Below, piece after piece: positions 52,313-62,029 of a DNA stretch of 64,000 bases (position 1 is its first letter; every line of letters starts with the position of its first letter). A program made the position numbers and the translations under genes. This stretch comes from Streptomyces sp. NBC_01235 (GTDB taxonomy: Bacteria; Actinomycetota; Actinomycetes; Streptomycetales; Streptomycetaceae). The notes beneath the pieces are model-generated. The model saw only the letters and a program-made list of their open reading frames with translations. It had not been told where the DNA came from and ran no database searches. The stretch is from assembly GCF_035989285.1 (NCBI RefSeq), contig NZ_CP108513.1, positions 682,001 to 746,000 on the forward strand. The letters are read 5' to 3'.

Positions 52313-55300
52313 ATGCCGCCCACCGCACCACAGGACCCCTCGCAGTCATGGAACCGAAAGGCGTTCCTCCGGGGCATGACGGCCGTCGGACTGGCACCGT
52401 TGCTGCCCGCGGTGCTTCCGGCCGAGGCTCACGCCTCGCCGACGTCCGCCGCCCGTCCGGACTTCGATCTGGTGCGGGACGGCGTCGCGGTCGACGTGTT
52501 CGTGGACGCGGCCGACGACCCCGCCGTGGTCCGCGCGGCCGGGGACCTCCAGGCCGACGTCGAGCGGACCGGCGGGGTACGGCCCGCGTTACGGCGCACC
52601 CTGCCGGAACGGTCCGCGGCGGTGGTCCTGGTGGGCACACTCGGCGCGAGCCCGGTCATCGACCGGCTCGTCGCGCAGGGGCGGCTGGACGTCAGGCGGG
52701 TGAGGGGTCACTGGGAGGCCTCCGTGACTCAGGTGGTGGAACGTCCGGCGCCCGGCGTCGAGCGCGCGCTGGTGATCGCGGGCAGCGACCGGCGTGGCAC
52801 GGTCTACGGGATCTACGACACCTCGGAACGCATCGGCGTGTCGCCCTGGTACTGGTGGGCCGACGTACCCGTGGAACGGCGCGAGACCGTCACCGTGCCC
52901 GCGGGCCCCTTCGAACGGCGGGAGCCGTCCGTCCGCTACCGGGGTGTCTTCCTCAACGACGAGCAGAACCTGACCACTTGGTCGCATCGTACGCAGGAGA
53001 CGGACAAGAACATCGGCCCGGAGACGTACAAGCGTCTCTTCGAGCTGCTGCTCCGCCTCAAGGCCAACTACCTGTGGCCGGCCATGCATCCGTACTCCGA
53101 CTTCTTCAACAAGTACCGGGAGAACCCCGAACTCGCGGACCGCTACGGCATCGTCGTCGGCTCCAGTCACCCGGAGGCCCTGCTGCGCAACGGCGTCCAC
53201 GAGTGGGAGCCGTGGGCGCAGGAGCACCGTGGCGCCGACGGGAGCCTGCCGGTGTACGACTACACGGTGAACCCGGGTGTCATCTCCGACTACTGGAGGG
53301 CCCGGGCCCGGGAGAACGCGGCCTACGAGAGCAGCTGGACGATCGGCATGCGCGGGCTGCACGACACCGCGCTGGAGACGAAGAACGCGACCACGATCCC
53401 GGAGAAGGTCGTGGTGATGAACGACATCATCGCCGACCAGCGCCGGATCCTGACCGAGGAGGTCGGGGCGGCGGCCGAGCCGCAGATCTTCATCCCGTAC
53501 AAGGAGGTCCTGGACCTGTACAACGCGGGCGTCCAGGTCCCCGACGACGTCACGCTGATCTGGCCGGACGACAACCACGGCAACATGCGCCAGCTGCCGA
53601 ACGCGGCGGAGCGGGCCCGTTCGGGCGGCAACGGGATCTACTACCACCTCTCCTACTGGGGCCGCCCGCGTAGCTACCTGTGGCTGGACACCACCCAACT
53701 CGCCAAGGTCTGGCAGGAGTTGCGACGGGTGTACGAGCACGAGGTCGACCGGATGTGGATCTTCAACGTCGGAGACCTCAAGTCGATCGAGACCGGCCTG
53801 TCCTTCTCCATGGACGTGGCCTGGGACGTGGACCGGTGGGACGCCGACGACGTCGAGGGCTTTCTCGCAGAGTGGTACGGGCGGCAGTTCGGGCTCCGTC
53901 ATGCCCGGGAGATCGCCGCGATCCGCACCGAGTACTACCGTCTCGCGGCGGAACGGCGCCCGGAGTTCATCGACCGGAACGTCTTCTCCGTGGTCCACCA
54001 CGGGGACGAGGCGGGACGCCGCATGGCCGCCTACGACCGTCTGCTGGAGCGGACCGTGGCACTGGGGGCCGAGCTCCCGGCGGATTGCCGGGACGCCTTC
54101 TACGAACTCGTCCAATACCCCGTGCACGGCGCGTACTTGATGAACCTCAAGTACTACTGGGCGGACCGCAACGCTCTCGCGGTACGGCAGGGCCGCGGCG
54201 TCGGGAGCAACCGCTTCGCGGACCTCGCCGAAGCCGCGCACGCCGAGGAAGCGGCGCTCACCCAGCGGTACAACACCGAGGTGGCGGGCGGGAAATGGGA
54301 CGGCTACATCAATCCGTATCCCTCGCAGATCCCCAAGGCGCCGGGCCGTCCGGCGGTCACGAGGGTCGCCCGACAGGAGACCTCGGGGCTGGGGGTGGCC
54401 GCCGAGGGGAACGAGACCGGCGCGCAGCGGCCGTTGTCCTTCTCCTCCGCCACCCGGGACCGGCGTTTCGTCGATGTCTTCAACACCGGCTTCCTCGCGG
54501 TCACTTGGGCTGCGGAGGCCGACCGGCCGTGGGTCCGGCTGAGTTCGACGGGCGGCTCGCTCACCGAACAGTCCCGGGTGTGGGTCGAGGTGGACTGGGC
54601 CCGGGCGCCCGAGGGCACGCACGACGTCACGGTCGCCTTCACAAGTGGCGGGCAGCGATTCGAGGTTCCCTTGAAGGTGGTCAACGACGGGGAGCGGGCA
54701 CGTCGGCGGGCGCGCGGATTCGTCGAGGCGGGCGGGTACGTCTCGATCGACGCCGTACACACCGAGGGCCGGGTGGCGCGCGGCGGGGCCCGCTGGCGGA
54801 CGGTGCGCGGGCTCGGCCGTCGCAGCGCCGCCGTGGAGGCGGTGCCGTCGACGGCGGCGCCGATCACCGCCGACTTCGCCGCCCGTGCGCCGGAGTTGAG
54901 GTACCGGGTGCGCTTCAGCAGCACCGGTTCCTTCCCGGTCACCGTCTTCCGGCTGCCCTCACTCGACGAGCGTGGCGCACGCCGGCTGGCCCTCGCCCTC
55001 GACGACCAGCCGCCCACCGTCCTGTCGGGGCAGGCCGTCGCGACCGGCAACCGCGGTGACGCCTGGGCGCGCAACGTGGAGGAGGGCGTCGAGAAGCTGA
55101 CCGCGACCGTGACCGTCACCGCACCGGGCGAGCACGTCCTGCGGGTGTTCATGGTCGACCCGGCGATCACCGTGGACCAGATCGTCATCGACACCGGCGG
55201 GCTGCCGGCCGCCGCCTATCTCGCGCCGCCGGAGAGCTACCACCCGGTGTTCAACCCCGACCCGGACACGAGCCCGGGCCTGGAGCCCCCGAACCAGTAA
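52313..55300 (+). CDS. Glycoside hydrolase family 115 protein (xylan alpha-glucuronidase type)
   Basis: A 995-residue secreted enzyme of the GH115 family, which removes glucuronic acid side chains from xylan. The N-terminus (NRKAFLRGMTAVGLAPLLPAVLPAEAHA) is an export signal with a Tat-like RK motif. GTVYGIYDTSERIGVSPWYWWADVPV near 180 opens the catalytic region. GVFLNDEQNLTTWSHRTQ (near 220), LWPAMHPYSDFFN and LIWPDDNHGNMRQLP are family motifs with acidic active-site candidates. Residues ~770-990 form C-terminal beta domains. ATG 52313 has GGGAG 5 nt upstream. Starts further upstream would overlap the operator. Confidence 0.9.
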   Translation: MPPTAPQDPSQSWNRKAFLRGMTAVGLAPLLPAVLPAEAHASPTSAARPDFDLVRDGVAVDVFVDAADDPAVVRAAGDLQADVERTGGVRPALRRTLPERSAAVVLVGTLGASPVIDRLVAQGRLDVRRVRGHWEASVTQVVERPAPGVERALVIAGSDRRGTVYGIYDTSERIGVSPWYWWADVPVERRETVTVPAGPFERREPSVRYRGVFLNDEQNLTTWSHRTQETDKNIGPETYKRLFELLLRLKANYLWPAMHPYSDFFNKYRENPELADRYGIVVGSSHPEALLRNGVHEWEPWAQEHRGADGSLPVYDYTVNPGVISDYWRARARENAAYESSWTIGMRGLHDTALETKNATTIPEKVVVMNDIIADQRRILTEEVGAAAEPQIFIPYKEVLDLYNAGVQVPDDVTLIWPDDNHGNMRQLPNAAERARSGGNGIYYHLSYWGRPRSYLWLDTTQLAKVWQELRRVYEHEVDRMWIFNVGDLKSIETGLSFSMDVAWDVDRWDADDVEGFLAEWYGRQFGLRHAREIAAIRTEYYRLAAERRPEFIDRNVFSVVHHGDEAGRRMAAYDRLLERTVALGAELPADCRDAFYELVQYPVHGAYLMNLKYYWADRNALAVRQGRGVGSNRFADLAEAAHAEEAALTQRYNTEVAGGKWDGYINPYPSQIPKAPGRPAVTRVARQETSGLGVAAEGNETGAQRPLSFSSATRDRRFVDVFNTGFLAVTWAAEADRPWVRLSSTGGSLTEQSRVWVEVDWARAPEGTHDVTVAFTSGGQRFEVPLKVVNDGERARRRARGFVEAGGYVSIDAVHTEGRVARGGARWRTVRGLGRRSAAVEAVPSTAAPITADFAARAPELRYRVRFSSTGSFPVTVFRLPSLDERGARRLALALDDQPPTVLSGQAVATGNRGDAWARNVEEGVEKLTATVTVTAPGEHVLRVFMVDPAITVDQIVIDTGGLPAAAYLAPPESYHPVFNPDPDTSPGLEPPNQ

Positions 55301-55334
55301 GTGGCCGACCGCTTCGGGCCGGCGGTGTTCGCGG

Positions 55335-56000
55335 TCAGGCCCCGCGTCGCAGGACCTGGGACAGCCCCAGCGCCGCCGTCCGCACCGCGGGGGCCAGTTG
55401 AGCCGGGCTGAAACGTGCGCGCGGCGGGGCCGCCGAGAGGGCCGCCACGGTGGTGCCGCCCGCGAACACGGGCGCCGCGATGCAGCTCACGTCGAGGACA
55501 GCCTTCTGCTCCTCGTGGGCTTGCCCGGAAGACCTGGATCTTCTCCAGGGCCATGCGCAGACGGGCGGGGTCGGTGATCGAGCGGGGCGTCAGGCTTGGC
55601 AGCGGCCTGGACAGCACCTCCTCGGTCAGCTCCGCGCCGGAGAAGGCGAGCCGGACCTTACCGGCGCCGGTGCAGGTCAGCGGCAGGCCGCCGCCGAAGA
55701 GGGAGGGCAGCCGGAGGGCCTCGTGGCCGTGGATGCGTTCGAGGTGACCCACGTCCATGCCCTCGCGCACCCCGAGGTGCACGGTCTCTCGGACGGCCTC
55801 GACAGGTCCTGGAGGAAGGGCAGAACGGTCTCCCACAGATCGAGTCGGTGCGGTACCAGCGAGCCGAGCTCGAACAGCTTCCCGCCGAGCCGGTACCGCG
55901 GCCCCGCATGCTCCAGCCGGCCCAGCCGCACGAGGTCCGCCGCCGGCCGGTGTTGGGCCACCCGGCCGCCGCGGTCACCTGGCCGGCCAACACCCTCGCC
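55335..56000 (-). pseudogene. Frameshifted IclR-family regulator
   Basis: Pieces of an IclR regulator appear in order across frames: DLVRLGRLEHAGPRYRLGGKLFELG and RLDLWETVLPFLQDL (linker after the HTH), then EAVRETVHLGVREGMDVGHLERIHGHEALRLPSLFGGGLPLTCTGAGKV (effector domain), then FSGAELTEEVLSRPLPSLTPRSITDPARLR, and finally a C-terminal tail in another frame ending near 55335. The HTH itself is only partly visible. At least three frameshifts are needed, so it is inactive. The adjacent GH115 gene may have been its target. Confidence 0.8.
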
Positions 56001-56112
56001 GCCTTCGGCACCGCGCTGGAGCCCGGCCACCTGATCCTGCCGGGCATGATGACCGGTGCCCCGTTCGTCGACGCCGGTCAGCAGGTCGAGACGCGCCTCG
56101 GCGGCCTCGGCT

Positions 56113-56168
56113 CGGTGTCGGTGTCGGTGTCGGTGACGGTGACGGTGACGGTGACGGTGTCGGTGACG
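56113..56168. repeat. Hexanucleotide tandem repeat (GGTGWC)n
   Basis: About nine copies of GGTGTC/GGTGAC in tandem. Located between the IclR remnant and the YqjF-like gene, not within a convincing gene. Confidence 0.85.
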
Positions 56169-56233
56169 TTCGTCCGATCCGTTGATCCGTCCCCCTGGAT
56201 CCGTCCGCCGGACACCCGGGATCGACGGTTCGG

Positions 56234-57022
56234 TCAGGGCGTCGGAATGCCCGCCGGGCGGGTCGGACGGGCGGGCCGGTCGAAGCGGGCCGGGACTCCC
56301 GGCGAGTAGAGGACGCTCACCGGCTCCCCCGCCGGCTCCGGCAGACCGGCCGCCACCAACAGGTCCTCCTGGCACTCCACGAGTTCCGCCCGGTGCAGCG
56401 GCCAGCGCGGATGGGCGTTGGGCAGGAACATCTGCCGGCCGAAGAAGGTGCTGTGCATACCCCAGCGCGCGGTCAGGAAGTGCTCCAACGCGGTGGCCTC
56501 CCCGATCCGTTCGCCGACCCGCACGGTGAGGCGGCTACGGGCGCCACGTGGACCGGGCCAGCGGCGGCGGCTGGTGTAGGTGACGGTGTCGCCGTCGGTG
56601 TCGATCGCCATGCGGGACCACACGTAGGGCATCCGGAACCCGATCCGCGCCACTGCCACCGGCAGCAGGCGGGAGGCGTCCAGCGAGCGGAAGACCACGC
56701 CGCGCCGCCCATGTGCGTCCACCGAGTAGAGACGGACGTTCGTCTCGGGAAAGGACCCCAGGTAGGGGACGCCCGGCAGGCGGAACCAGCCGACCCGGTG
56801 CATCCGGAACGCGACCAGACCGACATAGGTGACGCCGTCGAGGGTGTCCGGGACCGTTCCGGGCGGCAGCAGACCGGCCACGTCGGCCGGATCGGCGGCC
56901 CAGTGGAGGAAGGTGAGGTCGAGCCAGGACTGGGTGAGCAGCGGGCGCGCTATCGCGTCCGGCGCGTCGGGCGTTATGGGATGCGGGGTGGCCCGGGCCT
57001 GTGGCTGTGGTGTCGGCGGCAC
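56234..57022 (-). CDS. YqjF-like DUF2071 family protein
   Basis: A 262-residue protein of the DUF2071/YqjF family. LLTQSWLDLTFLHWAADPADVAGLLPPGTVPDTLDGVTYVGLVAFRM forms the characteristic opening, with ETNVRLYSVDAHGRRGVVFRSLDASRLLPVAVAR and FLTARWGMHSTFFGRQMFLPNAHPRWPLHRAEL later. The fold resembles acetoacetate decarboxylase, but activity is not established. The GTG at 57022 is chosen; there is no strong ribosome site, and a TATACT-like element (GATACT) lies close, so a leaderless transcript is possible. It is divergent from the gene at 57181. Confidence 0.82.
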   Translation of the reverse strand: MPPTPQPQARATPHPITPDAPDAIARPLLTQSWLDLTFLHWAADPADVAGLLPPGTVPDTLDGVTYVGLVAFRMHRVGWFRLPGVPYLGSFPETNVRLYSVDAHGRRGVVFRSLDASRLLPVAVARIGFRMPYVWSRMAIDTDGDTVTYTSRRRWPGPRGARSRLTVRVGERIGEATALEHFLTARWGMHSTFFGRQMFLPNAHPRWPLHRAELVECQEDLLVAAGLPEPAGEPVSVLYSPGVPARFDRPARPTRPAGIPTP

Positions 57023-57180
57023 CGCGCCAGTATCACAGAGGGCCCGGGACCGGCCCAGGGACCGACCGGCGACTTGGCACGCCCCCCTTCCCTTCCCCGG
57101 ACCAACGCCCGGCGCTGTGGCTGAGGCCACGTCGGTGGTGAGACCCCGGCCGTGTCGTCCCGAGGGGGCGGCAGGCTACG

Positions 57181-57783
57181 GTGCCAGGAGATCCCCGATA
57201 CGTCGTCACCTCGTTGCCCCGTTACCTCGCCGAAGATCTCGGACGGCCCCCAGTGCTCGCAGACCTCTCCCCGCTCATCGCCGCCACCACCGAATGGCTG
57301 ACCCGGGCCTACCCGTCGAGCGGCGGCGCGCTCGCCCACGCCCTGTGCGAGGCGCAGGCCCGCCAGGCGGTGACCGTCGCGGCCTGGCTGCGCTATCCGA
57401 CCGCCACGGACGCCGCACTGGTCGGTTTGACGGGCCCCGGCGGCTCGGCCCGGCTGGACCGGATCAGCGGCGCGGCCGACTCGGCCGCCGACGTCGACGC
57501 GGACGACTCGGCCTGGCGCAGCTGGGTGGACGAGGTCGTGGCGAGCTGGGCGGCCTGCCTGCTCACCGATCCGAGCCTCGCGGCGGGAGCGGTGGCCGGC
57601 CTCACCGGAGGCGACCACACCCGCGTGACGCCGCCGGACTTCCGACGCCTGATCGCACCCGACGTCCGCGACCGACAGGCCGCGGTGCTGCTGCGCCACC
57701 CGGACCTCATCGCTCCCGTGGCCGCCCTCCACCACCCCCAGCTCCTCGCCCGCCTCGGCCGGGGCCAAGCACTCATCGCCTGA
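57181..57783 (+). CDS. Hypothetical protein
   Basis: A 200-residue alanine-rich, mostly helical protein with no recognised motif. It reads PRYLAEDLGRPPVLADLSPLIAATTEWL at the start, then YPSSGGALAHALCEAQARQAVTVAAWLRY. It begins at a GTG after a weak AGGC. Codon usage and length look real, and no domain is recognised. Confidence 0.6.
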   Translation: MPGDPRYVVTSLPRYLAEDLGRPPVLADLSPLIAATTEWLTRAYPSSGGALAHALCEAQARQAVTVAAWLRYPTATDAALVGLTGPGGSARLDRISGAADSAADVDADDSAWRSWVDEVVASWAACLLTDPSLAAGAVAGLTGGDHTRVTPPDFRRLIAPDVRDRQAAVLLRHPDLIAPVAALHHPQLLARLGRGQALIA

Positions 57784-58333
57784 GTCCCCCCGCCATCCAC
57801 CCCTCCCCGACCCGGGGGGGCGTGGTCCGGAACTCTGGGAGCAGCGCCCGCACCTGCCGCGCGCGACGCCAGCGGGCGCCGCCAGCCGACGATCACGGGC
57901 GAAGCCCGGCGTCCCGGCCCGCGCCCAGGCCCTCGGCACGCCGAGGAGATGAGGGCGTGCAGCCCACGACCGTCGGCGGCCGCGCATACGCGGGCGACAC
58001 CCTGACTGGTGCCGTGGCAGGCGAAGTTCGCCCCGTCGCGACACCCGGCACGCTCCCCCACTGCCTCAAGGCGTGGTAGGTGCCCCACTCGCCGCGCCGG
58101 CCGAAGACCCAAGTACGTCCAGTACGAGGGCCTTGGTACGTCCGGTACGAGGGCCTTCGGCCGGCACTCCCCCAGCCTTCGGCCGGGGACCCCCAGCGCA
58201 CGCACCGGACGCCGCTCCTTCACGGGCAGACGTCGCCTGCCACGTCACTAGGCCGCACCGGAGCTGATGGGCCGGTCCCAGGGCCGTCGGCGCCGGCGAG
58301 GGTCGCGGGCAGCGCCGAGTTTCCAGGCCCGCG
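57784..58333. other. Long intergenic region with repeats
   Basis: No gene is recognised. It contains the GTACGTCC repeat at 58113-58157 and paired CCTTCGGCCGG copies at about 58154-58186 of a kind often seen between Streptomyces genes. Confidence 0.5.
58113..58157. repeat. Two tandem copies of a 22-nt unit
   Basis: GTACGTCCAGTACGAGGGCC plus TT (58113-58134) and the same unit with one change (58136-58157), one base apart. Each half is close to a GTAC-based inverted repeat. Confidence 0.8.
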
Positions 58334-58356
58334 CCCCGGCGACAGGTTCGCCGGGG
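58334..58356 (-). terminator. Hairpin terminator of the hemerythrin gene
   Basis: CCCCGGCGA (58334-58342) pairs perfectly with TCGCCGGGG (58348-58356) around a 5-nt loop, 26 nt beyond the hemerythrin stop. Confidence 0.75.
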
Positions 58357-58382
58357 TCGCAGGTTCGCGCGGCTGATGAACG

Positions 58383-58946
58383 TCAGTTCCCCTTGCCGCG
58401 GCCTGTCAGTGTGTCGCGGAGTCGGTCGACCAGGCCGGTCCCCGGTGCCACCAGCTTGTTGGCCGGGGGCTTGTCCGGGGCAGACGGGTGCGGACGCGTC
58501 GGGGCGGTCTTCTTCGCCTTGCGGACCTTGTCGCCGAGCTCGTCGAGGGCGTCCGCCGGGCACGTCGCGCGCAACCGGGGAAACAGGTTCTGCTCCTCGT
58601 CGGCCAGGTGCTCGCGGATCTCGCGCATCAGCATCCCGATGAGCCGGTCGAACTCGGGATCGTCCGGCTCGCGGCCCTCCAGGTCCTTCATGATCTGCTC
58701 GGCCCGCGCGTGATCCTCGAGTTCCTTGTCGGCCAGAGCGTCGCCGCCGGGAAGGTGCTCGCGTACGGCCGGGTAGAGATACTCCTCCTCGGCCACCGAA
58801 TGCCGGACCAGCTCCATCGTGGCCTGCTCCGCGTACAGCTTGCGGTTCTTGGCACCGGACGGCAGCGCCTCGATCCGTCCGAAGAGCTCCTCGACCTCGC
58901 GGTGATCGGTCACCAGCTCGTCGATGACGTTTCCACCATGACCCAT
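58383..58946 (-). CDS. Hemerythrin HHE domain-containing protein
   Basis: A 187-residue di-iron hemerythrin-like protein. The four-helix bundle supplies VTDHREVEELFGRIEAL (first His), ELVRHSVAEEEYLYPAVREHL (His with Glu-Glu) and EIREHLADEEQNLFPRLRA (last HLADEE motif). A lysine/arginine/proline-rich tail (KKTAPTRPHPSAPDKPPANK) extends beyond the bundle. These proteins bind O2 or NO-type ligands or serve in iron and redox sensing; the role here is unknown. The ATG at 58946 has GGAGG upstream. Confidence 0.88.
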   Translation of the reverse strand: MGHGGNVIDELVTDHREVEELFGRIEALPSGAKNRKLYAEQATMELVRHSVAEEEYLYPAVREHLPGGDALADKELEDHARAEQIMKDLEGREPDDPEFDRLIGMLMREIREHLADEEQNLFPRLRATCPADALDELGDKVRKAKKTAPTRPHPSAPDKPPANKLVAPGTGLVDRLRDTLTGRGKGN

Positions 58947-59159
58947 GTCCTTCGCCTCCAGCCTGAGCACGACGGCTCCGGATCGGACCCGCCAGGCCCC
59001 GAGTGCCCCGCATCGGGGGGTCGACACAGCGCGGGTCCGCCTGGGTCAGCCCTCCACGCCGGTGGCGTCGTGGGCCGCTCCGACCGGCTTCGACTCATCA
59101 CTCTCACCGTGTCACCCGCCCTTGATCCGGCATCGGTACGGCTGTTTCCGGATCTGTTC

Positions 59160-59368
59160 GCATCCGGCGGCCACGACCTTCCCACGGGGTCGTCGAAGCG
59201 GGAGAGGAACAGGGTGTCCTGGGCGAGCACCGCCCGCGCCCGGTTGCCGTAGAGGATGTCGGCGACGACCACGGCGGCGCCGTCGGCCACGGGCAGCCGT
59301 GACACCGCGGCGCCGATCCCGCGGGCCCCGCCGGTGACGTTCGCCGCCCGCTCGTCGAGACGTCCCAT
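59160..59368 (-). pseudogene. N-terminal fragment of a short-chain dehydrogenase
   Basis: From an ATG at 59368 the frame reads DERAANVTGGARGIGAAVSRL then DGAAVVVADILYG, the NAD-binding start of an SDR (TGGARGIG). After ~55 residues it turns into unrelated sequence, and the NNAG and Y-x3-K motifs are absent. Confidence 0.7.
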
Positions 59369-59482
59369 CCCGACCCCCCTGAGCGGGCCGCGCCGAAGCC
59401 CCGCCCCCGGCATCGGCCGCGACGGGGCGGGGTCGCAGTCCCTGATGATCCAAACGGCGCCTCCCCGTCCGCGCGTCCACCT

Positions 59483-59515
59483 GGTGGGCGGGTCGGCCGA
59501 ACCGACCCGCCCACC
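59483..59515 (-). terminator. Strong hairpin terminator of the beta-helix gene
   Basis: GGTGGGCGGGTCGG (59483-59496) pairs perfectly with CCGACCCGCCCACC (59502-59515), 14-bp arms and a 5-nt loop, 36 nt beyond the stop at 59552. Confidence 0.82.
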
Positions 59516-59551
59516 CCTGCTGAAACCTTTCTCCTGGCGTGTCGGCCGAGG

Positions 59552-62029
59552 TCAGGAGAGCTTGATCAGGGTGTAGTCGTCGCAGTATCCGGCCGAGGAG
59601 CCGGCGTTCTTGTAGCAGTAGACGGCGGCCGAGGTGGTGGTGGCGCCCGTCGTGAAGAAGACGGGCTGCTGGGCGTAGGACGTCGTCGAGGCCCGCAGAT
59701 ACGTTTCCGTACCGCCGAAGCTCTTCACGCCGACCGCCACCTCCTCCCCGGCAGTGGCCGCCTTGGCCCAGCCGGCCAGCAGGTACGTGCCGCCGGAGGA
59801 GAGGCCACTGACCGTCTGGATCGCTCCGCTGCCGCTGACCCCGGTCTGCAGGGAATACGTGCCGCTGCGGGCGTTGGACGCGACCACACTGGACGCCGTA
59901 CCCGTGCTCTGGGTCCAGGGAGTCAGGGCGCCCGACTCGAAGCCCGGGTTGGTGACCGCGTTGCCGCCGGACGACAGGGCCTCCACCGCGAGGTCGTCGC
60001 AGTTGCCGGTACCGGTGCCGCCGGTGTTCTTCCAGCAGTAGACGAGGGCCGAGGTGTTGGTGCTGCCGGTGGTGAACAGCACCGCCGCCTGCGAGTACGA
60101 CGTCGTCGCCACGTTGGTGAACGTCTCCGTGCCGCCGTAGTTCTTGACGCCGACGGCGAGGGTTTCACCGGCGTTGGCCACCTTGGCCCAGCCGGTGAGG
60201 AGGTAGGTGGTGTTCGGGGTGAGGCCGGTCAGGTTCTGGTTGGCTCCGCTGCCGCTGGCCTGGGTAGTGAGGGCGTAGCCGCCGGTGCGAGCGCCGGTGG
60301 AGGTGACGGAGGGGGCGGCGCCGCTGTTGGTCCAGGGGCTCATCGAGCCGGTCTCGAAGCCGGCGTTGGAGACGAGGTTGCCGCCCGTGCCGTTGTAGGC
60401 GCCGATGTTGGGCGCCGCCGTGGCGGAGACGGTGTTGCCGAAGGCGTCCTTGCCGCCGTTGCCGCTGATGACCGTGCCGGCCCGGATCACCGGGGAGGAC
60501 GGGTGGACCTGGTAGGCGTTGGTGCCGGTGAAGGACGAAGAGGTGTCCGTGTTGCCGGGGTTGCGGAACTCGGGGTCGGTGATGACCTTCGCCGAGTCGG
60601 CGGGCTCGGAGGACGGGTGGGTGCCGTAGAAGAGGTTGTTGGAGTAGACGGATCCGGCGCTGGTGGTGAAGTAGCCGCCGGTGCCGTAGTTGAACACCGC
60701 GTTGTTGCGGAAGGACAGGGTCCCGGTGACGCTTGTGCCCCGGCGCGAGTACAGGATCGGGGTGTTCAGGCCGCTCTTGTTGACGTAGACGGTGTTGTTG
60801 TAGAAGAGCGGGACGGCGGACGAACTGCCGCTCCGGTTGGGGATGTTGCCGACGAAGTGGAAGACGCCCGTGCCGTGGGTCGGAGTGCCCGAGGCGGGGC
60901 AGCCGGAGTTGGTGCCGTCGTTCTCGCTGATGTTGTAGCGGATCACCGTGCCGTCGCTGGGGACGGTCGAGGTGGGCTCGTTGGCGATCGAGAAGGGCGG
61001 CATGACGAGCATGAAGCCACCGAGGTTCTGGTGGCTGTAGTTGTACTGGAACGTGGTGTTGTGGTTGCCCCAGTCGACGTCGTAGCCGGTGCCGTCGGCG
61101 CCGTTGATGTGGCAGTAGACCTCGTTGTTCTGGACCACGGTGTCGTTGCTGCCGGACATCCAGATGCCGGCCGAGGCTCCGTTGCAGTACTGCCCGGAGG
61201 GCGGGCAGGTGTTCTTCGCGCCGCCGTAGCCGGCCTTGTTGCCGTCGATGAGGGCGCCGTCGTTCTTGACGACGAGGATGTCGTCGGCACCGTCGTAGGT
61301 CATGGTGTTGCCGCGGATGACCGTGCCCGTGGTCTGGCCGGTGCCCTGGCCGTCCCCGTCCGGGGTGACGGCTACCGCGATGCGGTCGACGTGGTCGAAG
61401 GTGTTGTTCTCGACCACCACGTCGTCGAAGGTGGAGACGGGTGTGGTGTGGTCGGTCTGGACGCCGACGCCCGCGTTGGTGGAGTACCAGCCGCCCGAGT
61501 AGCCGCTGATGTGGTGGATGTTCATGTCGTGCACCCGGATGTGGTGCAGGACGCCGCCCGAGCTGTTCTCGGCGAGGACGCCGGAGCGGTACGCGGGTGA
61601 CCCGGCCGGGTTGGTGAGTTCCAGGCCGCCGATCTCCCAGTACTGCTGGTTGAGCAGGTGGATGACGGGCCCGGTGGCGCCGTTCGCGTTGATGACCGGC
61701 TTGGCGCCGGTGCCGTACGCACCCATGGTGACGGGGCTGCCCGAGGCGCCCGAGCCGCCGGGGGTGAGCTGGCCGGTGCAGGTGGTGCCGGCGGCGAAGA
61801 GGATGCTGTCGCCGGCCGCGAAGGTGGTGCTGTTGACGCTGCTGACCGAGTTCCAGGGGCTGGACTGGGTACCGCTGCCGTTGGTGGCGGCCGAGCAGTT
61901 GACGTAGTACGTGGTGCCCGCGGCCAGGGCGGTGTGGGCCGGGAGGAGGAGGGCGCCCGCCAGAGTGGCGAGCAGGGTGAGGATGCGGGACGCCCGGACT
62001 CCCGGGCGGTCCGTTCTGCGACGCTTCAT
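59552..62029 (-). CDS. Secreted right-handed beta-helix protein with two C-terminal carbohydrate-binding-like modules
   Basis: An 825-residue exported protein. Signal peptide at ~1-37 (RILTLLATLAGALLLPAHTALAAG). A right-handed parallel beta-helix spans ~40-545 (SGVLAENSSGGVLHHIRVHDMNIHH, DDVVVENNTFDHVDRIAVAV, VVQNNEVYCHINGADG and further coils), like pectate-lyase-type or right-handed helix hydrolases. Two repeated ~130-residue modules follow (NAGFETGSMSPWTNSG and NPGFESGALTPWTQSTG, each ending CDD), like CBM4/9-type sandwich domains. AAGGAG is 8 nt before the ATG at 62029. It lies next to a GH43-like gene and a sugar permease. Substrate and lyase/hydrolase activity cannot be decided. Confidence 0.88.
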   Translation of the reverse strand: MKRRRTDRPGVRASRILTLLATLAGALLLPAHTALAAGTTYYVNCSAATNGSGTQSSPWNSVSSVNSTTFAAGDSILFAAGTTCTGQLTPGGSGASGSPVTMGAYGTGAKPVINANGATGPVIHLLNQQYWEIGGLELTNPAGSPAYRSGVLAENSSGGVLHHIRVHDMNIHHISGYSGGWYSTNAGVGVQTDHTTPVSTFDDVVVENNTFDHVDRIAVAVTPDGDGQGTGQTTGTVIRGNTMTYDGADDILVVKNDGALIDGNKAGYGGAKNTCPPSGQYCNGASAGIWMSGSNDTVVQNNEVYCHINGADGTGYDVDWGNHNTTFQYNYSHQNLGGFMLVMPPFSIANEPTSTVPSDGTVIRYNISENDGTNSGCPASGTPTHGTGVFHFVGNIPNRSGSSSAVPLFYNNTVYVNKSGLNTPILYSRRGTSVTGTLSFRNNAVFNYGTGGYFTTSAGSVYSNNLFYGTHPSSEPADSAKVITDPEFRNPGNTDTSSSFTGTNAYQVHPSSPVIRAGTVISGNGGKDAFGNTVSATAAPNIGAYNGTGGNLVSNAGFETGSMSPWTNSGAAPSVTSTGARTGGYALTTQASGSGANQNLTGLTPNTTYLLTGWAKVANAGETLAVGVKNYGGTETFTNVATTSYSQAAVLFTTGSTNTSALVYCWKNTGGTGTGNCDDLAVEALSSGGNAVTNPGFESGALTPWTQSTGTASSVVASNARSGTYSLQTGVSGSGAIQTVSGLSSGGTYLLAGWAKAATAGEEVAVGVKSFGGTETYLRASTTSYAQQPVFFTTGATTTSAAVYCYKNAGSSAGYCDDYTLIKLS

